Below, in pieces: positions 30,529 to 39,236 of a stretch of 64,000 nt of DNA (position 1 is its first letter; each line of letters begins with the position of its first letter). The translations under genes were made by a program, and so were the position numbers. The notes below the pieces were generated by a model. That model had not been told where the DNA came from and made no database searches. It saw only the letters and a list, made by a program, of their open reading frames with translations. This DNA is from Legionella worsleiensis (GTDB lineage: Bacteria; Pseudomonadota; Gammaproteobacteria; Legionellales; Legionellaceae): contig NZ_LNZC01000012.1 of assembly GCF_001467535.1 (NCBI RefSeq), positions 421,758-485,757 of the forward strand. The letters run 5' to 3'.

Positions 30529-31039
30529 CCGGCAGAAATTGCCGGAAGCCAACAATTCACATAAAGCTCATGAATTGTTGCTATAAAAAAGCCATGCCTT
30601 ACGAATCAGCCCAGCTTTGGGCTGCCTCCATCATTCAAGTATGATGTTTTTTATTAGTTTACATCTGAATAATCTCTGCATCTTTCTGCCTTATTGTTAC
30701 GTGAATTTTTGCTGTGTTTTCACTGCATATTTAACAAAAAGATATAATAAACAATGGGTTATAAAGTTGGCCTGATAGTTGCTTAATATAAAGAAAATCA
30801 AAGAATAAATTTGTTCCTTTTGATTTTTATACGAAGAATTAAAAGATTATTGTCAAGAATATGTAAATATTGAATCAGTAAAAGCAGGGAGCCTTAATAA
30901 GACGTAAAATGAATCTAAATGTGATCAACTATAGTTCTTAATGTTCTTCAATAGATCACATGTTTTAATCTAAATAACCAGGAGTAGCGTCAGTTGAATA
31001 TAGGTCATTATATATTGGATACATCGCAAGGGGATTATT
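30529..31039. other. Intergenic region between pdxH and letE
   Basis: About 510 bases with no convincing gene. The left part holds several hairpins: CCGGCA/TGCCGG (30529-30545), CAACAATTCA/TGAATTGTTG (30550-30580) and AGCCCA/TGGGCT (30608-30623). The best terminator is at 30629-30652. The right part, strongly AT-rich, holds the letE promoter region with an inverted repeat ATGTGATC (30919-30926) / GATCACAT (30954-30961). Confidence 0.6.
30629..30652 (+). terminator. Intrinsic terminator downstream of pdxH
   Basis: CATCAT pairs with ATGATG around a six-base loop, followed directly by TTTTTTATT. A second hairpin (30608-30623) lies just before it. Confidence 0.7.
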
Positions 31040-31414
31040 ATGAACGATACAACAGCCTTATTACCACACATTAAATTAAGATTTAACATTGAACATCCAA
31101 GTTATGAAGAGTGTTATATTTTTGGGTATGAATGTGCGCTTTCAGAAGTTGATGAGCAAGATAATCCCTTCCGTGAAGGCTCTCAAGAAGCGGAACAGTG
31201 GTTGGAAGGATGGTGGGTAGGCACCTTTGGAGAAAAACCTTTATTTACCATGGACAGTCTGGATGAAGAAGAAACCCTTCTTGACAAAGAAGTTGCTGCA
31301 AATGATCAACAGTATTGTCACAAAAACAGTTTTTTATCTTTAGTTTTTGAAATTAGTGGTGCGATAGCTGCTTCAGCTATAGTCGGATACCAGTTACTTG
31401 AACTGGTAGCTTGA
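31040..31414 (+). CDS. letE: LetE-like transmission trait enhancer
   Basis: A 124-residue acidic protein (AAGGGG Shine-Dalgarno at 31028-31033). It has a central block WLEGWWVGTFGEKPLFTMDS and a hydrophobic C-terminus (SFLSLVFEISGAIAASAIVGY). I call it LetE from its size, its composition and its position after sucD-pdxH, where L. pneumophila has letE; I could not align it. LetE is known as a positive factor for transmission traits together with the LetA/LetS system, by an unclear mechanism. If wrong, it is a Legionella-specific small protein. Confidence 0.7.
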   Translation: MNDTTALLPHIKLRFNIEHPSYEECYIFGYECALSEVDEQDNPFREGSQEAEQWLEGWWVGTFGEKPLFTMDSLDEEETLLDKEVAANDQQYCHKNSFLSLVFEISGAIAASAIVGYQLLELVA

Positions 31415-31539
31415 TAAATCGCATCCAATTGAAGAGCATGTGTTAATGCTTCTTCAATTGGATAGGCACTGTTGAAAAAACAGGGGTTAAAAACTGATGC
31501 TTGATTACCCGGAATTTTAAGAATCCAGGGGGGCAGCAT
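31318..31539 (-). CDS. Possible small protein translationally coupled to the SseB-like gene
   Basis: A 73-codon open frame whose ATG overlaps the stop of the SseB-like gene in a TAATG arrangement. Its last third (31318-31414) is antisense to the letE 3' end. The first 40 residues look protein-like, but no domain is recognised. It may be a real coupled gene or a chance frame. Confidence 0.3.
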   Translation of the reverse strand: MLPPWILKIPGNQASVFNPCFFNSAYPIEEALTHALQLDAIYQATSSSNWYPTIAEAAIAPLISKTKDKKLFL

Positions 31540-31928
31540 TAGTCCTTGAATAACTTTAAAACCATTGACCTCATTCGTGCTGTTTCCGCAGGAATAAACT
31601 CCTTATAATGTTCGCTGCCTATATCAAGACATACCGTAACGTCTTCACCAAGACCTTTAAGCAGATCGACTCCTGATAACTTGAGTAATTTGATCTGAGT
31701 ACTTATTTCACCAGCCCAGGCATCCAGATAGCGCATTTCTGTAAAAACAGGAAGAAAAGTCTGATTGTTTTCTTGAAGAAATAAAACGACAGGGCTGTCG
31801 TCTTTTGAATCGTGTTCTACCGGAATGATAAAGTTTGCTTTAATAAACTCAAGATAGGCTTTATTCGCCTCTTTTGTAGTACCAGAAGCATTTAGAGCTT
31901 CTTTTATTGCTAAATTGAGACTATTCAT
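31539..31928 (-). CDS. SseB-like protein
   Basis: A 129-residue cytosolic protein with the SseB N-terminal pattern: VVLFLQENNQTFLPVFTEMRYLDAW, then GVDLLKGLGEDVTVCLDIG. SseB in E. coli gives enhanced serine sensitivity; the biochemical role is unclear. The ATG at 31928 is preferred to a longer reading from 31964, because the latter would place the start inside a TATAAT (minus strand, 31953-31958) that looks like the promoter -10 box. It converges with letE. Confidence 0.75.
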   Translation of the reverse strand: MNSLNLAIKEALNASGTTKEANKAYLEFIKANFIIPVEHDSKDDSPVVLFLQENNQTFLPVFTEMRYLDAWAGEISTQIKLLKLSGVDLLKGLGEDVTVCLDIGSEHYKEFIPAETARMRSMVLKLFKD

Positions 31929-32283
31929 TATAAATTTCGTAAAAAAAGAATTATTATACTCCACTCTGGTTGTTATCGCTAATAACTGTCAAATGAAATC
32001 AAACTATGTGTTGAAATAACTTACAACAGAAGTATAATGTACTCCTGTTTTTGTTGATTAATTGTTCAGTGTTTAAATAATTCTGACATTTAAACTGTTT
32101 AAATTGAGTCTGTGGCAACATTTAAACTCCAACATTACAAGATAATAATCAGATTTTGGCTAGCCCTTTGGGGTATCAGGAAGAATATTTACAGTGGGTT
32201 ATTTCGAAAAAGGGTGTTTGAGGTGAACGTATTCATCTTGACCTCGTTAAAGTTTAGTCCGTACTGTTTCAAGTAGAGAGCTT
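31929..32283. other. Intergenic region between the SseB-like gene and the MFS gene
   Basis: About 355 bases. It holds the minus-strand -10 box TATAAT (31953-31958) and presumably the promoter of the MFS gene, for which I see no clear -35/-10 pair. No RNA gene, repeat or extra coding frame is apparent. Confidence 0.4.
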
Positions 32284-33573
32284 ATGAACGAAATGAATGC
32301 ATCTAAAGTGGAAATGTATCAACGCAAACACTATTTGGGGTTTGCCTGGTTGGTTTGGGGATTAGCAGCTGCTTTTTATTTTTCTGATTATCTAGCGCGT
32401 GTTGCCCCAGGGGTTATGCATCGTTATTTACAAATGGATTTTGGGATAAACGAAGCAGGATTTGGTATTTTAACGGCGTCTTTTTATATCCCTTATATAC
32501 TGATGCAGATTCCGGTTGGATTAACGGTAGATCGTCTAAGCATCCGTTGGTTGTTAACTGTGATGTCTTTGATAACCGCTTTTGGTTGTTGTGTCTTTGG
32601 CCTTGCTGATGGATTGATGATGGCTTCCATAGGCAGAATGTTAATTGGTTTTAGCGCCGCATTTGCCTTTGTCTGCTCCTTACGTTTGGCTACGTCATGG
32701 TTTCCTCCTACCATGTTGGGATTATTAGCCGGATTAACCCAGTCTCTTGGTATGCTTGGAGCTGCTGCCGGTGAAGCGCCTGTTTCCTTCCTGGTCAGTA
32801 ATGTGGGTTGGCGTCACAGCATGTTGATTATCGCCTTTTTGTTTATCGCACTTGCGGGCCTGTTGTATCAATTCGTTCAGGATAGACCTGGAGCTCACCG
32901 GCAGGAAGTTCTCTCCGATAATAGAATTAGTATCCTACAAAGTTTAAAAATAATACTTTCCAGCCGTCAAACCTGGCTTAACGCTTTGTACGCTGGGTTC
33001 TTGTTTGGTCCGACTGCGGTTATAGGCGAGGCAATTGGTCCTGCTTATTTACAATTCGGGCGTGGGTTGGGAGCACATGCCGCTGCTTTTGCGACAGGCT
33101 TGATTTTTATAGGATGGGGTATAAGTGGGCCTTTGTCAGGCTGGTTATCGGACAGAATGGGGCGTCGTAAACCCTTGATGATCATGTCTGCTGCATTCGG
33201 TGTTGTACTAACCACTATTTTTGTTTTTTATCCGTCTATGAATCAAACTACAGCCTATCTGCTCTTCTTTGCTTTTGGGTTGACCAATACTGGTGTAGCT
33301 ATAGCATATGCGGTATCTACAGAATTACATGACCGAAATGTGGTTGGTACCTCTATAGCGTTCACTAACATGACCTCCATTTTCGTGGGTGCGTTATTGC
33401 AGCCGCTGGTTGGTCGATTAGTCGATATGGTTGCCGGAGCCAGAGCCTATAATGTTGAATCTTTATTGCTCTCTGATTTTCAGGCAGGTTTGAAATTATT
33501 GCCCTTATGTTCTTTGGTTGCGTTATTTTTGGCCTTTACTGTTAAAGAGACTTACTGTAAACCCGTTCGATAA
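32284..33573 (+). CDS. Major facilitator superfamily transporter
   Basis: A 429-residue transporter with 12 predicted membrane segments in two halves. The loop 2-3 motif is TVDRLSIRW and its counterpart in the second half is GWLSDRMGRRKP, the classic MFS motif. The opening YFSDYLARVAPGVMHRYL resembles the Legionella Pht group, which imports amino acids or nucleosides and lets the bacterium judge the vacuole before differentiating. Substrate cannot be read from sequence; a sugar-acid or amino-acid transporter is equally possible. A terminator follows at 33607. Confidence 0.85.
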   Translation: MNEMNASKVEMYQRKHYLGFAWLVWGLAAAFYFSDYLARVAPGVMHRYLQMDFGINEAGFGILTASFYIPYILMQIPVGLTVDRLSIRWLLTVMSLITAFGCCVFGLADGLMMASIGRMLIGFSAAFAFVCSLRLATSWFPPTMLGLLAGLTQSLGMLGAAAGEAPVSFLVSNVGWRHSMLIIAFLFIALAGLLYQFVQDRPGAHRQEVLSDNRISILQSLKIILSSRQTWLNALYAGFLFGPTAVIGEAIGPAYLQFGRGLGAHAAAFATGLIFIGWGISGPLSGWLSDRMGRRKPLMIMSAAFGVVLTTIFVFYPSMNQTTAYLLFFAFGLTNTGVAIAYAVSTELHDRNVVGTSIAFTNMTSIFVGALLQPLVGRLVDMVAGARAYNVESLLLSDFQAGLKLLPLCSLVALFLAFTVKETYCKPVR

Positions 33574-33931
33574 ATCAGGTTTTGTGTTAATTTCTTTAAG
33601 CTTAAGAACAGGTTCATTACCTTTGATGAACCTGTTTGCAGCAATCTTTCTTGTTTCTTCTGTAATTTTTGTCCAATGCTAAAAAGAGTGAGATGTATCA
33701 ACGAATCATGATGATGTTCATTCTGTCAGGAACGTTATTATTGTCGCATACAGAGTCAGATGTATTATGCAAATGACAGTCATGTGTATCATTTTAATCC
33801 TTTTTTTTCTCTAAGTTTTAATCTTCTTACAACAGAGTGTCACACTTTTTGATGATTTACTGCTATACTTTGCCCAGCGCTTTGCTGCAATAAAGTAATG
33901 CGGGTTGCAAACTAATCACATGGAGATAATA
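33574..33931. other. Intergenic region between the MFS gene and the YdgA-like gene
   Basis: About 360 bases. An 11-bp hairpin lies near the left end (see 33607-33636). The remainder is AT-rich and presumably carries the promoter of the YdgA-like gene; GCTATACTTTG near 33864 could be a -10 region. No further gene is seen. Confidence 0.4.
33607..33636 (+). terminator. Hairpin terminator after the MFS gene
   Basis: AACAGGTTCAT (33607-33617) pairs perfectly with ATGAACCTGTT (33626-33636) around an eight-base loop. The bases after it are only moderately T-rich. Confidence 0.65.
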
Positions 33932-35386
33932 ATGAAAAAACTTGCAGGATTAATAATTATCCTGGCTGTTTTAGTCCTGGGCGGATATTATGGCATGGGT
34001 GTTCTCACTGAAAGAACCATTAAAAATAACGTAGAAGTAATCAATCAATCTAATGGTCTTTTTGCTGATATTCAGCAGTATAACCGAGGTTGGTTTTGCT
34101 CTGATGCTCAAATAAAATGGCGTTTGCATGTTCCAGAGCGTGTCGTTAAAGATGCTGATGGTAAGTCTCAGACAGTAGCAGCGCAAGACTATCAAATGGA
34201 TATGCCACTGGTCATTCATCATGGACCATTTATTTTTGCTGATAAAAGCGTTCATTTTGGAATGGGTTATGCTAAAACCGTATTTCCCTTACCTGAACAA
34301 TACAATCAACAATTTGATGAAATGTTTTCTAAGGATTCAATTAAGCCTCAATTGGATTTAAGCATTTTTGTAAACTATTTAAATCGAAGCACCCTGGAAT
34401 TATTCCTGCCATCCTTTAAGTTGATTGCTAAAGATGGTAATGGTACTTTCAACTGGATGGGTATGGAAAGCACTACCACTATGTCTGCAAATCTGGATAA
34501 AGTCAGTGGTGACATTATTCTTTCAGGCATGAACATTGCAAAAGACGATACTAAAATGACCATGGGTAAAGTCACCAGTGAATTTGATTTGCATCAGACT
34601 CCCGCTGGCTTGTATCTGGGTGAAGCCAGTTTTTCTTTGCCTTCTTTTGATGTGGTTGTTAAAGACCAGAAATTGTTTGAATTGAATGAGTTTTCATTAA
34701 GCTCAAGTAGCGATATTGAGGATGGTTTATTCAGTACTCATTTCAGAACCGAGTTGAAGTCTGTAGTTTCTAATGGAAAGACTTATGGTCCGGGTTCACT
34801 GGAAATGTCTTTACGCAATCTTGATGCAGAAGTACTCGCACGCATTAATCAGCAAGCAACAACAATGCAAAATGGAACCGAAGCTGAGCGTCAACAGGCA
34901 ATGCTGGCTATGCTTCCTGAATTACCTAAATTATTTACCAAAGGGGCCGAGTTTGAAATTTCCCGGTTAAGTCTGAAATTACCTGAAGGAACTATAGACG
35001 GCAGCATGCTGGTTAGTCTACCCAAAGGTGATAGCACCAATCCTTTTGAATTGATTCAAAAAATTCAAGGTAATGCTAAATTGAGGGTGCCAACAGCTGT
35101 TGTTAAACAATTAATGCAGCAATCAATAATGCAACAACTGGCAAATCAACCCGAGATGCAACAAGCGTTGATTCAACAGTTGCAAGGCAACTCATCGCAA
35201 GCCAATGCGACGCCTCCAACTCCTGAGCAATTAGCTGTAATGCAAACCGAAAAGCAAATTGCAACGATTGAGCAATCCGGTTTAATTACTGTAGATGGCT
35301 CAGATTATGTGGTTGAAATGAGTCTGGATCAAGGCAAGTTCCTGGTAAACGGTAAAGCGTTTGATCCATCCATGTTAAAATTCTAA
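33932..35386 (+). CDS. DUF945/YdgA-family exported protein
   Basis: A 484-residue protein with an N-terminal signal anchor (MKKLAGLIIILAVLVLGGYY). The body matches the DUF945/YdgA layout: tandem beta-rich units, an early YNRGWFCSDAQ block (the family's Y-x-R-G-W-x-x-S), LVIHHGPF, and a Gln-rich helical stretch near 395-430. Such proteins are periplasmic or envelope-associated with unknown function. An ATG at 33932 with TGGAGAT upstream is the better start; nine extra residues from 33905 would spoil the signal. A downstream gene encodes a Fis-family regulator. Confidence 0.85.
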   Translation: MKKLAGLIIILAVLVLGGYYGMGVLTERTIKNNVEVINQSNGLFADIQQYNRGWFCSDAQIKWRLHVPERVVKDADGKSQTVAAQDYQMDMPLVIHHGPFIFADKSVHFGMGYAKTVFPLPEQYNQQFDEMFSKDSIKPQLDLSIFVNYLNRSTLELFLPSFKLIAKDGNGTFNWMGMESTTTMSANLDKVSGDIILSGMNIAKDDTKMTMGKVTSEFDLHQTPAGLYLGEASFSLPSFDVVVKDQKLFELNEFSLSSSSDIEDGLFSTHFRTELKSVVSNGKTYGPGSLEMSLRNLDAEVLARINQQATTMQNGTEAERQQAMLAMLPELPKLFTKGAEFEISRLSLKLPEGTIDGSMLVSLPKGDSTNPFELIQKIQGNAKLRVPTAVVKQLMQQSIMQQLANQPEMQQALIQQLQGNSSQANATPPTPEQLAVMQTEKQIATIEQSGLITVDGSDYVVEMSLDQGKFLVNGKAFDPSMLKF

Positions 35387-35578
35387 CAAAAATTTGTTTT
35401 GAGATAAGCTCCTTCCAGGAGCTTATCTCTTTTATAGCCAAAAGAACTTTTCAGGGAAGCAAGAGTTAACAGCAAAGTCACTAGATATTGAATTTTAATA
35501 CAGTTTTTGTTGTTCTGCCCTTGTCTGTAATTGCTCAATTCGGTAATATACTGTTTTTAAAAGGAGGAGCTAATAATA

Positions 35579-35860
35579 ATGACAACAATCAGTAATGATG
35601 CAGGAGATACCACTGCTTCACTAGCCGAAAGCGTGACTCACTCAGTACAAAAATATTTTTCAGAGCTTAAGGGAACTGATCCTGTTGACTTATACCAGTT
35701 CGTACTTGAAGAAATTGAGACCCCTCTATTTCGTGCTGTTATGGAACATTGCAAGTACAATCAGTCCCGTGCTGCTATCATGCTGGGCATTAGTCGTGGA
35801 ACTTTAAGAACAAAATTACGACGTTATTTTGATGATAAATATGTTGGTACTCGTGATTAA
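35579..35860 (+). CDS. fis: Fis-family DNA-binding protein
   Basis: Nucleoid-associated regulator of 93 residues. The C-terminal half is a clear Fis helix-turn-helix (YNQSRAAIMLGISRGTLRTKL), and LYQFVLEEIETPLFRAVMEH is the dimer helix region. AGGAGGAG just upstream is a strong ribosome-binding site. Legionella carries several fis paralogues that help time virulence gene expression, so which copy this is cannot be told from sequence alone. A strong terminator follows. Confidence 0.92.
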   Translation: MTTISNDAGDTTASLAESVTHSVQKYFSELKGTDPVDLYQFVLEEIETPLFRAVMEHCKYNQSRAAIMLGISRGTLRTKLRRYFDDKYVGTRD

Positions 35861-35873
35861 TAAAGAGTTAAAT

Positions 35874-35904
35874 TAAAAAAAGGGAGCGCAGCTCCCTTTT
35901 TTTT
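35874..35904. terminator. Intrinsic terminator after fis
   Basis: AGGGAGC (35881-35887) pairs with GCTCCCT (35891-35897) around GCA, with an A-run before and a run of eight Ts after. Confidence 0.93.
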
Positions 35905-35981
35905 ATAAAAAATTGTTGTTACGGACAACCATGGTACTGTATACAGTCGCAACGAATAAACTACCCGCCAAAGAGCATTGA

Positions 35982-36599
35982 ATGCACCATTACAATTTAC
36001 CTCCCGAATTAAATGCAAATATTCTTCCCTATGATGGAGAGGTTTATTATCAAGGTATTGTATTAACACCCAAGCAAATTCATTACTATTTTAACTATTT
36101 GTTACATCAAATTTCCTGGAAACCTGATGAGGCATTGATTTTTGGGAAGCACATTATTACTAAACGAAAAACAGCTTGGTATGCGGATCATCCTTATACC
36201 TATACTTATTCGCAAATTCGTAGACAGGCTCATTTATGGACTGATGAATTGCTCGTTTTGAAATCATTGATTGAACAGCAAAGCAAAGAGCAATTTAACT
36301 CATGTCTCATGAATTTATACCATAATGGCAGCGAGGGCATGGGATGGCACAGTGACGCAGAAAAGGAGTTAATTAAAAATGGTGCAATAGCATCATTAAG
36401 CCTTGGGGCGCAGCGGCGGTTTATGTTGAAGCACAAAAAATCCAAAGAAGTCATTTCAATTGATTTACCTTCAGGAAGTCTATTGATAATGAAAGGAATA
36501 ACCCAAACTCATTGGCAGCATAGTTTACCGCAAAATAAGAAAATTAAAGAGCCACGTATTAATTTAACATTTCGCAGCATTGCCTCTGAATTTAGCTAA
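35982..36599 (+). CDS. AlkB-family 2-oxoglutarate/iron(II) dioxygenase
   Basis: Oxidative demethylase-type enzyme, 205 residues, most like the ALKBH2/3 branch that repairs alkylated bases. The iron ligands are His123 and Asp125 (GWHSDAE) and His180 (THWQHSLP). Arg192 and Arg198 (PRINLTFR) match the 2-oxoglutarate-binding RxNxTFR. NLYHNGSEGMGWHSD is the family's core block. It stands alone between fis and a TPR gene. An alternative is RNA or protein demethylation, but the DNA-repair branch is the closest by eye. Confidence 0.93.
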   Translation: MHHYNLPPELNANILPYDGEVYYQGIVLTPKQIHYYFNYLLHQISWKPDEALIFGKHIITKRKTAWYADHPYTYTYSQIRRQAHLWTDELLVLKSLIEQQSKEQFNSCLMNLYHNGSEGMGWHSDAEKELIKNGAIASLSLGAQRRFMLKHKKSKEVISIDLPSGSLLIMKGITQTHWQHSLPQNKKIKEPRINLTFRSIASEFS

Positions 36600-36743
36600 T
36601 TCATTTAACCAAGGAAAATCCAGTGAGATTAATTAAATCTCTGGAGAGTTACAATCAGGGTAATAACAACTTAGACAATAATTGCCGTAATTAATCCAAA
36701 GTGATAAAATTATAACCTTTTGACGTGTTGGCCTGAATATACT

Positions 36744-37880
36744 ATGTTTAATTCGTTTCACATCGATGGGGTTAAGGCATTTGATGCAAATAATTATGCT
36801 TTAGCTCAGAGCCTATTTTTGCAAGCGATAAATCAAAATCCGGAAGTAGGCGAGAGTTATCTGTATTTGGGTAAATGCTGCTTTTTTTTGGATGACAACC
36901 AACGAGCGATATCCTCGCTTAATAAATACATAGAATTGCGGAAAAATACTGAGGAAGATGTATCTAATCTTGCTGATGCATATGATCTATTAGGTCAATG
37001 TTATGACCTGCAAGAGGAGCTGTCAGCGGCTCTTAATAGTTACCAGACTGCTACCCAAATCTACCCGTCCGGAGCCTCTGCCTGGAACAATATGGGGCTA
37101 CTGTACATCAAACTAGCCTTATCTTGTCTTGAGTCAGATGTGTCCACCAGTTCTGGAATGTTTAGTGAAGCGTTTACTTGTATTAGTAAGGCCTTAAATT
37201 TTTGTAGTGATAGTCCTGTGTTAATACACAGTCTTGCCAGTTGGTATGAGCATTATACCGAAGTGCTAAAAAGAATAATTAAAGATGAGGATGCGGTAGA
37301 GCAGGCTGTGGCCAGAAGTTTCGTCTATGCAATAGATTATTACCGTAAAGCATTATCTGTTTGCCAAGAGCAAAATCCAGCCTTAAAAATGATTATCACC
37401 TCCAATCTTACCGAATGTATTGCGCAATACGGACATCATTTATATCGAAATTGCGCTTATTCGTATGCGCAAGATATTTATCATGAAGCACTGCAATTCG
37501 ACCCAGAGCATCTTGTGGTCATCAATCAAATGGGGATGTGTTTTTATAAACAGCAGCGTTTTTCTGAGGCAAGAGAATATTTTTCTACTATTCTCAAAAA
37601 AACAGCCGATCATCAGGAAATTGCAGACGCATGGTTGAATATTGCGTGTACGTTCAGAATGGAGCGTCAGTGGGGTGAAGCGGAGAATGCGCTGCACCAA
37701 GCCCGTACTCACGCACCTGAAGACATGGCCATTACTGAAGAAGAAGCAAAATTAAAAGAATCCATGGCTTCGCATAGTCTAGCTTCATCTACTCAAACAT
37801 TATTCGGTGGTTCAAGTTCTGCCGCTATGAGTGCTGAACACCAGCAATCAAATACTCAATTTGGGCTCTCTAGGCAATAA
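36744..37880 (+). CDS. Tetratricopeptide repeat protein
   Basis: A 378-residue protein of TPR helical repeats. The best units are ALAQSLFLQAINQNPEVGES, YDLQEELSAALNSYQTATQIYP (part), and YAQDIYHEALQFDPEHLVV. The array probably forms a protein-binding scaffold. No signal peptide is visible; the C-terminal 45 residues are Ser/Ala-rich and less ordered. TPR or Sel1 proteins are frequent among Legionella host-interaction factors, but a housekeeping scaffold is equally possible. An ATG at 36744 is used, as the codons from 36720 lack support. Confidence 0.8.
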   Translation: MFNSFHIDGVKAFDANNYALAQSLFLQAINQNPEVGESYLYLGKCCFFLDDNQRAISSLNKYIELRKNTEEDVSNLADAYDLLGQCYDLQEELSAALNSYQTATQIYPSGASAWNNMGLLYIKLALSCLESDVSTSSGMFSEAFTCISKALNFCSDSPVLIHSLASWYEHYTEVLKRIIKDEDAVEQAVARSFVYAIDYYRKALSVCQEQNPALKMIITSNLTECIAQYGHHLYRNCAYSYAQDIYHEALQFDPEHLVVINQMGMCFYKQQRFSEAREYFSTILKKTADHQEIADAWLNIACTFRMERQWGEAENALHQARTHAPEDMAITEEEAKLKESMASHSLASSTQTLFGGSSSAAMSAEHQQSNTQFGLSRQ

Positions 37881-37926
37881 CTGGCTTTTATGTTGCAAGA
37901 AAACCAGTTAACCCATCATACTTTGT

Positions 37927-38625
37927 TTAAAGTAATACTTTGTATTCTGAATAATCTAAAGGTTCATCGGTTATTGTTTTTTTGTTTTTGAATGCTTCGT
38001 TAGCAAATAATCCCCATCCTGTAAAAGTGGCTGCTATGCCAATAGCGGTTACTATCAATCCTGCAATAGAGGTATTGAGTACAGTCAATGCAATAGCTAC
38101 CGCAGCAATTCCCATTACGGCAATAAAACCGCCCAAAATCATCATACTCGGTTTTTCTTTATTAGTGTCTATAAGTTCTCGTTGAGTTTTAGCTAACTCG
38201 TGGTTTACTATTTTTTTTAATAAATTTACATGATCAACAGAGCGAATGCTTTTAAGCTCTTTAAAAGATGAGAATTGTTCTATAATTTCATTGTTCCATG
38301 GTGATTGCTCATGTCCAATACAAACCAATGCAGGCAATAAATTATTTTTCTTTAATTGATTTATTTTTGAAAGAAGTTGTTTTATGGAGTTTTCTTTGTT
38401 AACACAGGACACATCATAAACAATAATCAGTTGAGTATTAGCGGATAAAATATTAGGTAATACTTCAATGATGCGTTCGAAGTCTTTCATTTCATAGATG
38501 CTAGTCCCATTATGAACATTGCCTTGATTGGTTTTTTCCCATCTATCGCTTATTTTATAAAGTATAAAATTTTCATATATTGCATCGATCAGTATTCCAA
38601 CAATATTAATATTTTCTGTACTCAT
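37927..38625 (-). CDS. Hypothetical protein with C-terminal membrane hairpin
   Basis: A 232-residue protein of unknown function. About 160 residues form a soluble domain with alternating strands and helices (LIIVYDVSCVN, LLPALVCIGHE), resembling a receiver- or Toprim-like alpha/beta fold but without a clear active site. Two hydrophobic segments follow (about 160-180 and 184-205), then a short polar tail. It is a candidate membrane-bound or secreted protein. It converges with the TPR gene with 46 bases between stops. Confidence 0.7.
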   Translation of the reverse strand: MSTENINIVGILIDAIYENFILYKISDRWEKTNQGNVHNGTSIYEMKDFERIIEVLPNILSANTQLIIVYDVSCVNKENSIKQLLSKINQLKKNNLLPALVCIGHEQSPWNNEIIEQFSSFKELKSIRSVDHVNLLKKIVNHELAKTQRELIDTNKEKPSMMILGGFIAVMGIAAVAIALTVLNTSIAGLIVTAIGIAATFTGWGLFANEAFKNKKTITDEPLDYSEYKVLL

Positions 38626-39236
38626 TAGTGCCTCATGATATATTTTTTGTCAGTTTAGCACGTAGTGTTTGTTATAAGAACACAACTCGATGAAGGAAAA
38701 GATTAAACACTAAATAAATGAACACTCTTCGATGAATTTGATCTATTTTCTTTATTTTGAAAACCTTCATCTTTGTATAGAGGATTATCACTTAATTGAT
38801 GCGCTTAATTTACCTGAACATTAAGAGCCTATACACAGAGATATCCACAAAAAATGTGGATAAGTAATCATTCTAAAATACACGAAAAGTGCACGAAACA
38901 CTATGTGTTACAAGAGTTGATGAATATTAAGAGTTTTATTTTGGGAGTAAGAAGCAAGAGATCAAGAAAAAATATCCACAGGAGGAAAAGTGGTTATGAA
39001 TATTTGATTTTGTATGGTAGCAACAAAATAATTAAAAATAAAGTCCTAACTGGCATGAATTTTGAAATAAAATCAAATTAAATTGGATTGTTTTAAGCAC
39101 GCTGAGAATGAATGAACGACATGCCAGTAATTAACTCACGTTGCTTAAATCTGCAGTTTTCAGGTTTTATTTATTTGGGTAGGATGGAACCCGTATCGGA
39201 TTAAACTCCAGATACGGGTTAAAATTTGGTGTGATT
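38626..39236. other. Long AT-rich intergenic region with DnaA-box-like sites
   Basis: About 610 bases between an unknown gene and prs. It has a perfect DnaA box on the minus strand (TGTGGATAA, 38855-38863), facing TATCCACA (38842-38849), and a further TATCCACA (38973-38980). A 75-codon frame (38854-39081) is lysine/serine-rich and unlikely to be a gene. The 3' end of prs lies at the right edge; no hairpin terminator with a good T-run is seen. Confidence 0.5.

Noticed and set aside
38854..39081. 75-codon open frame on the plus strand in the intergenic region before prs
   Set aside because: It starts with no ribosome-binding site, is lysine/asparagine-rich as AT-rich spacer DNA is, and crosses the DnaA-box-like sites. 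No family resemblance.
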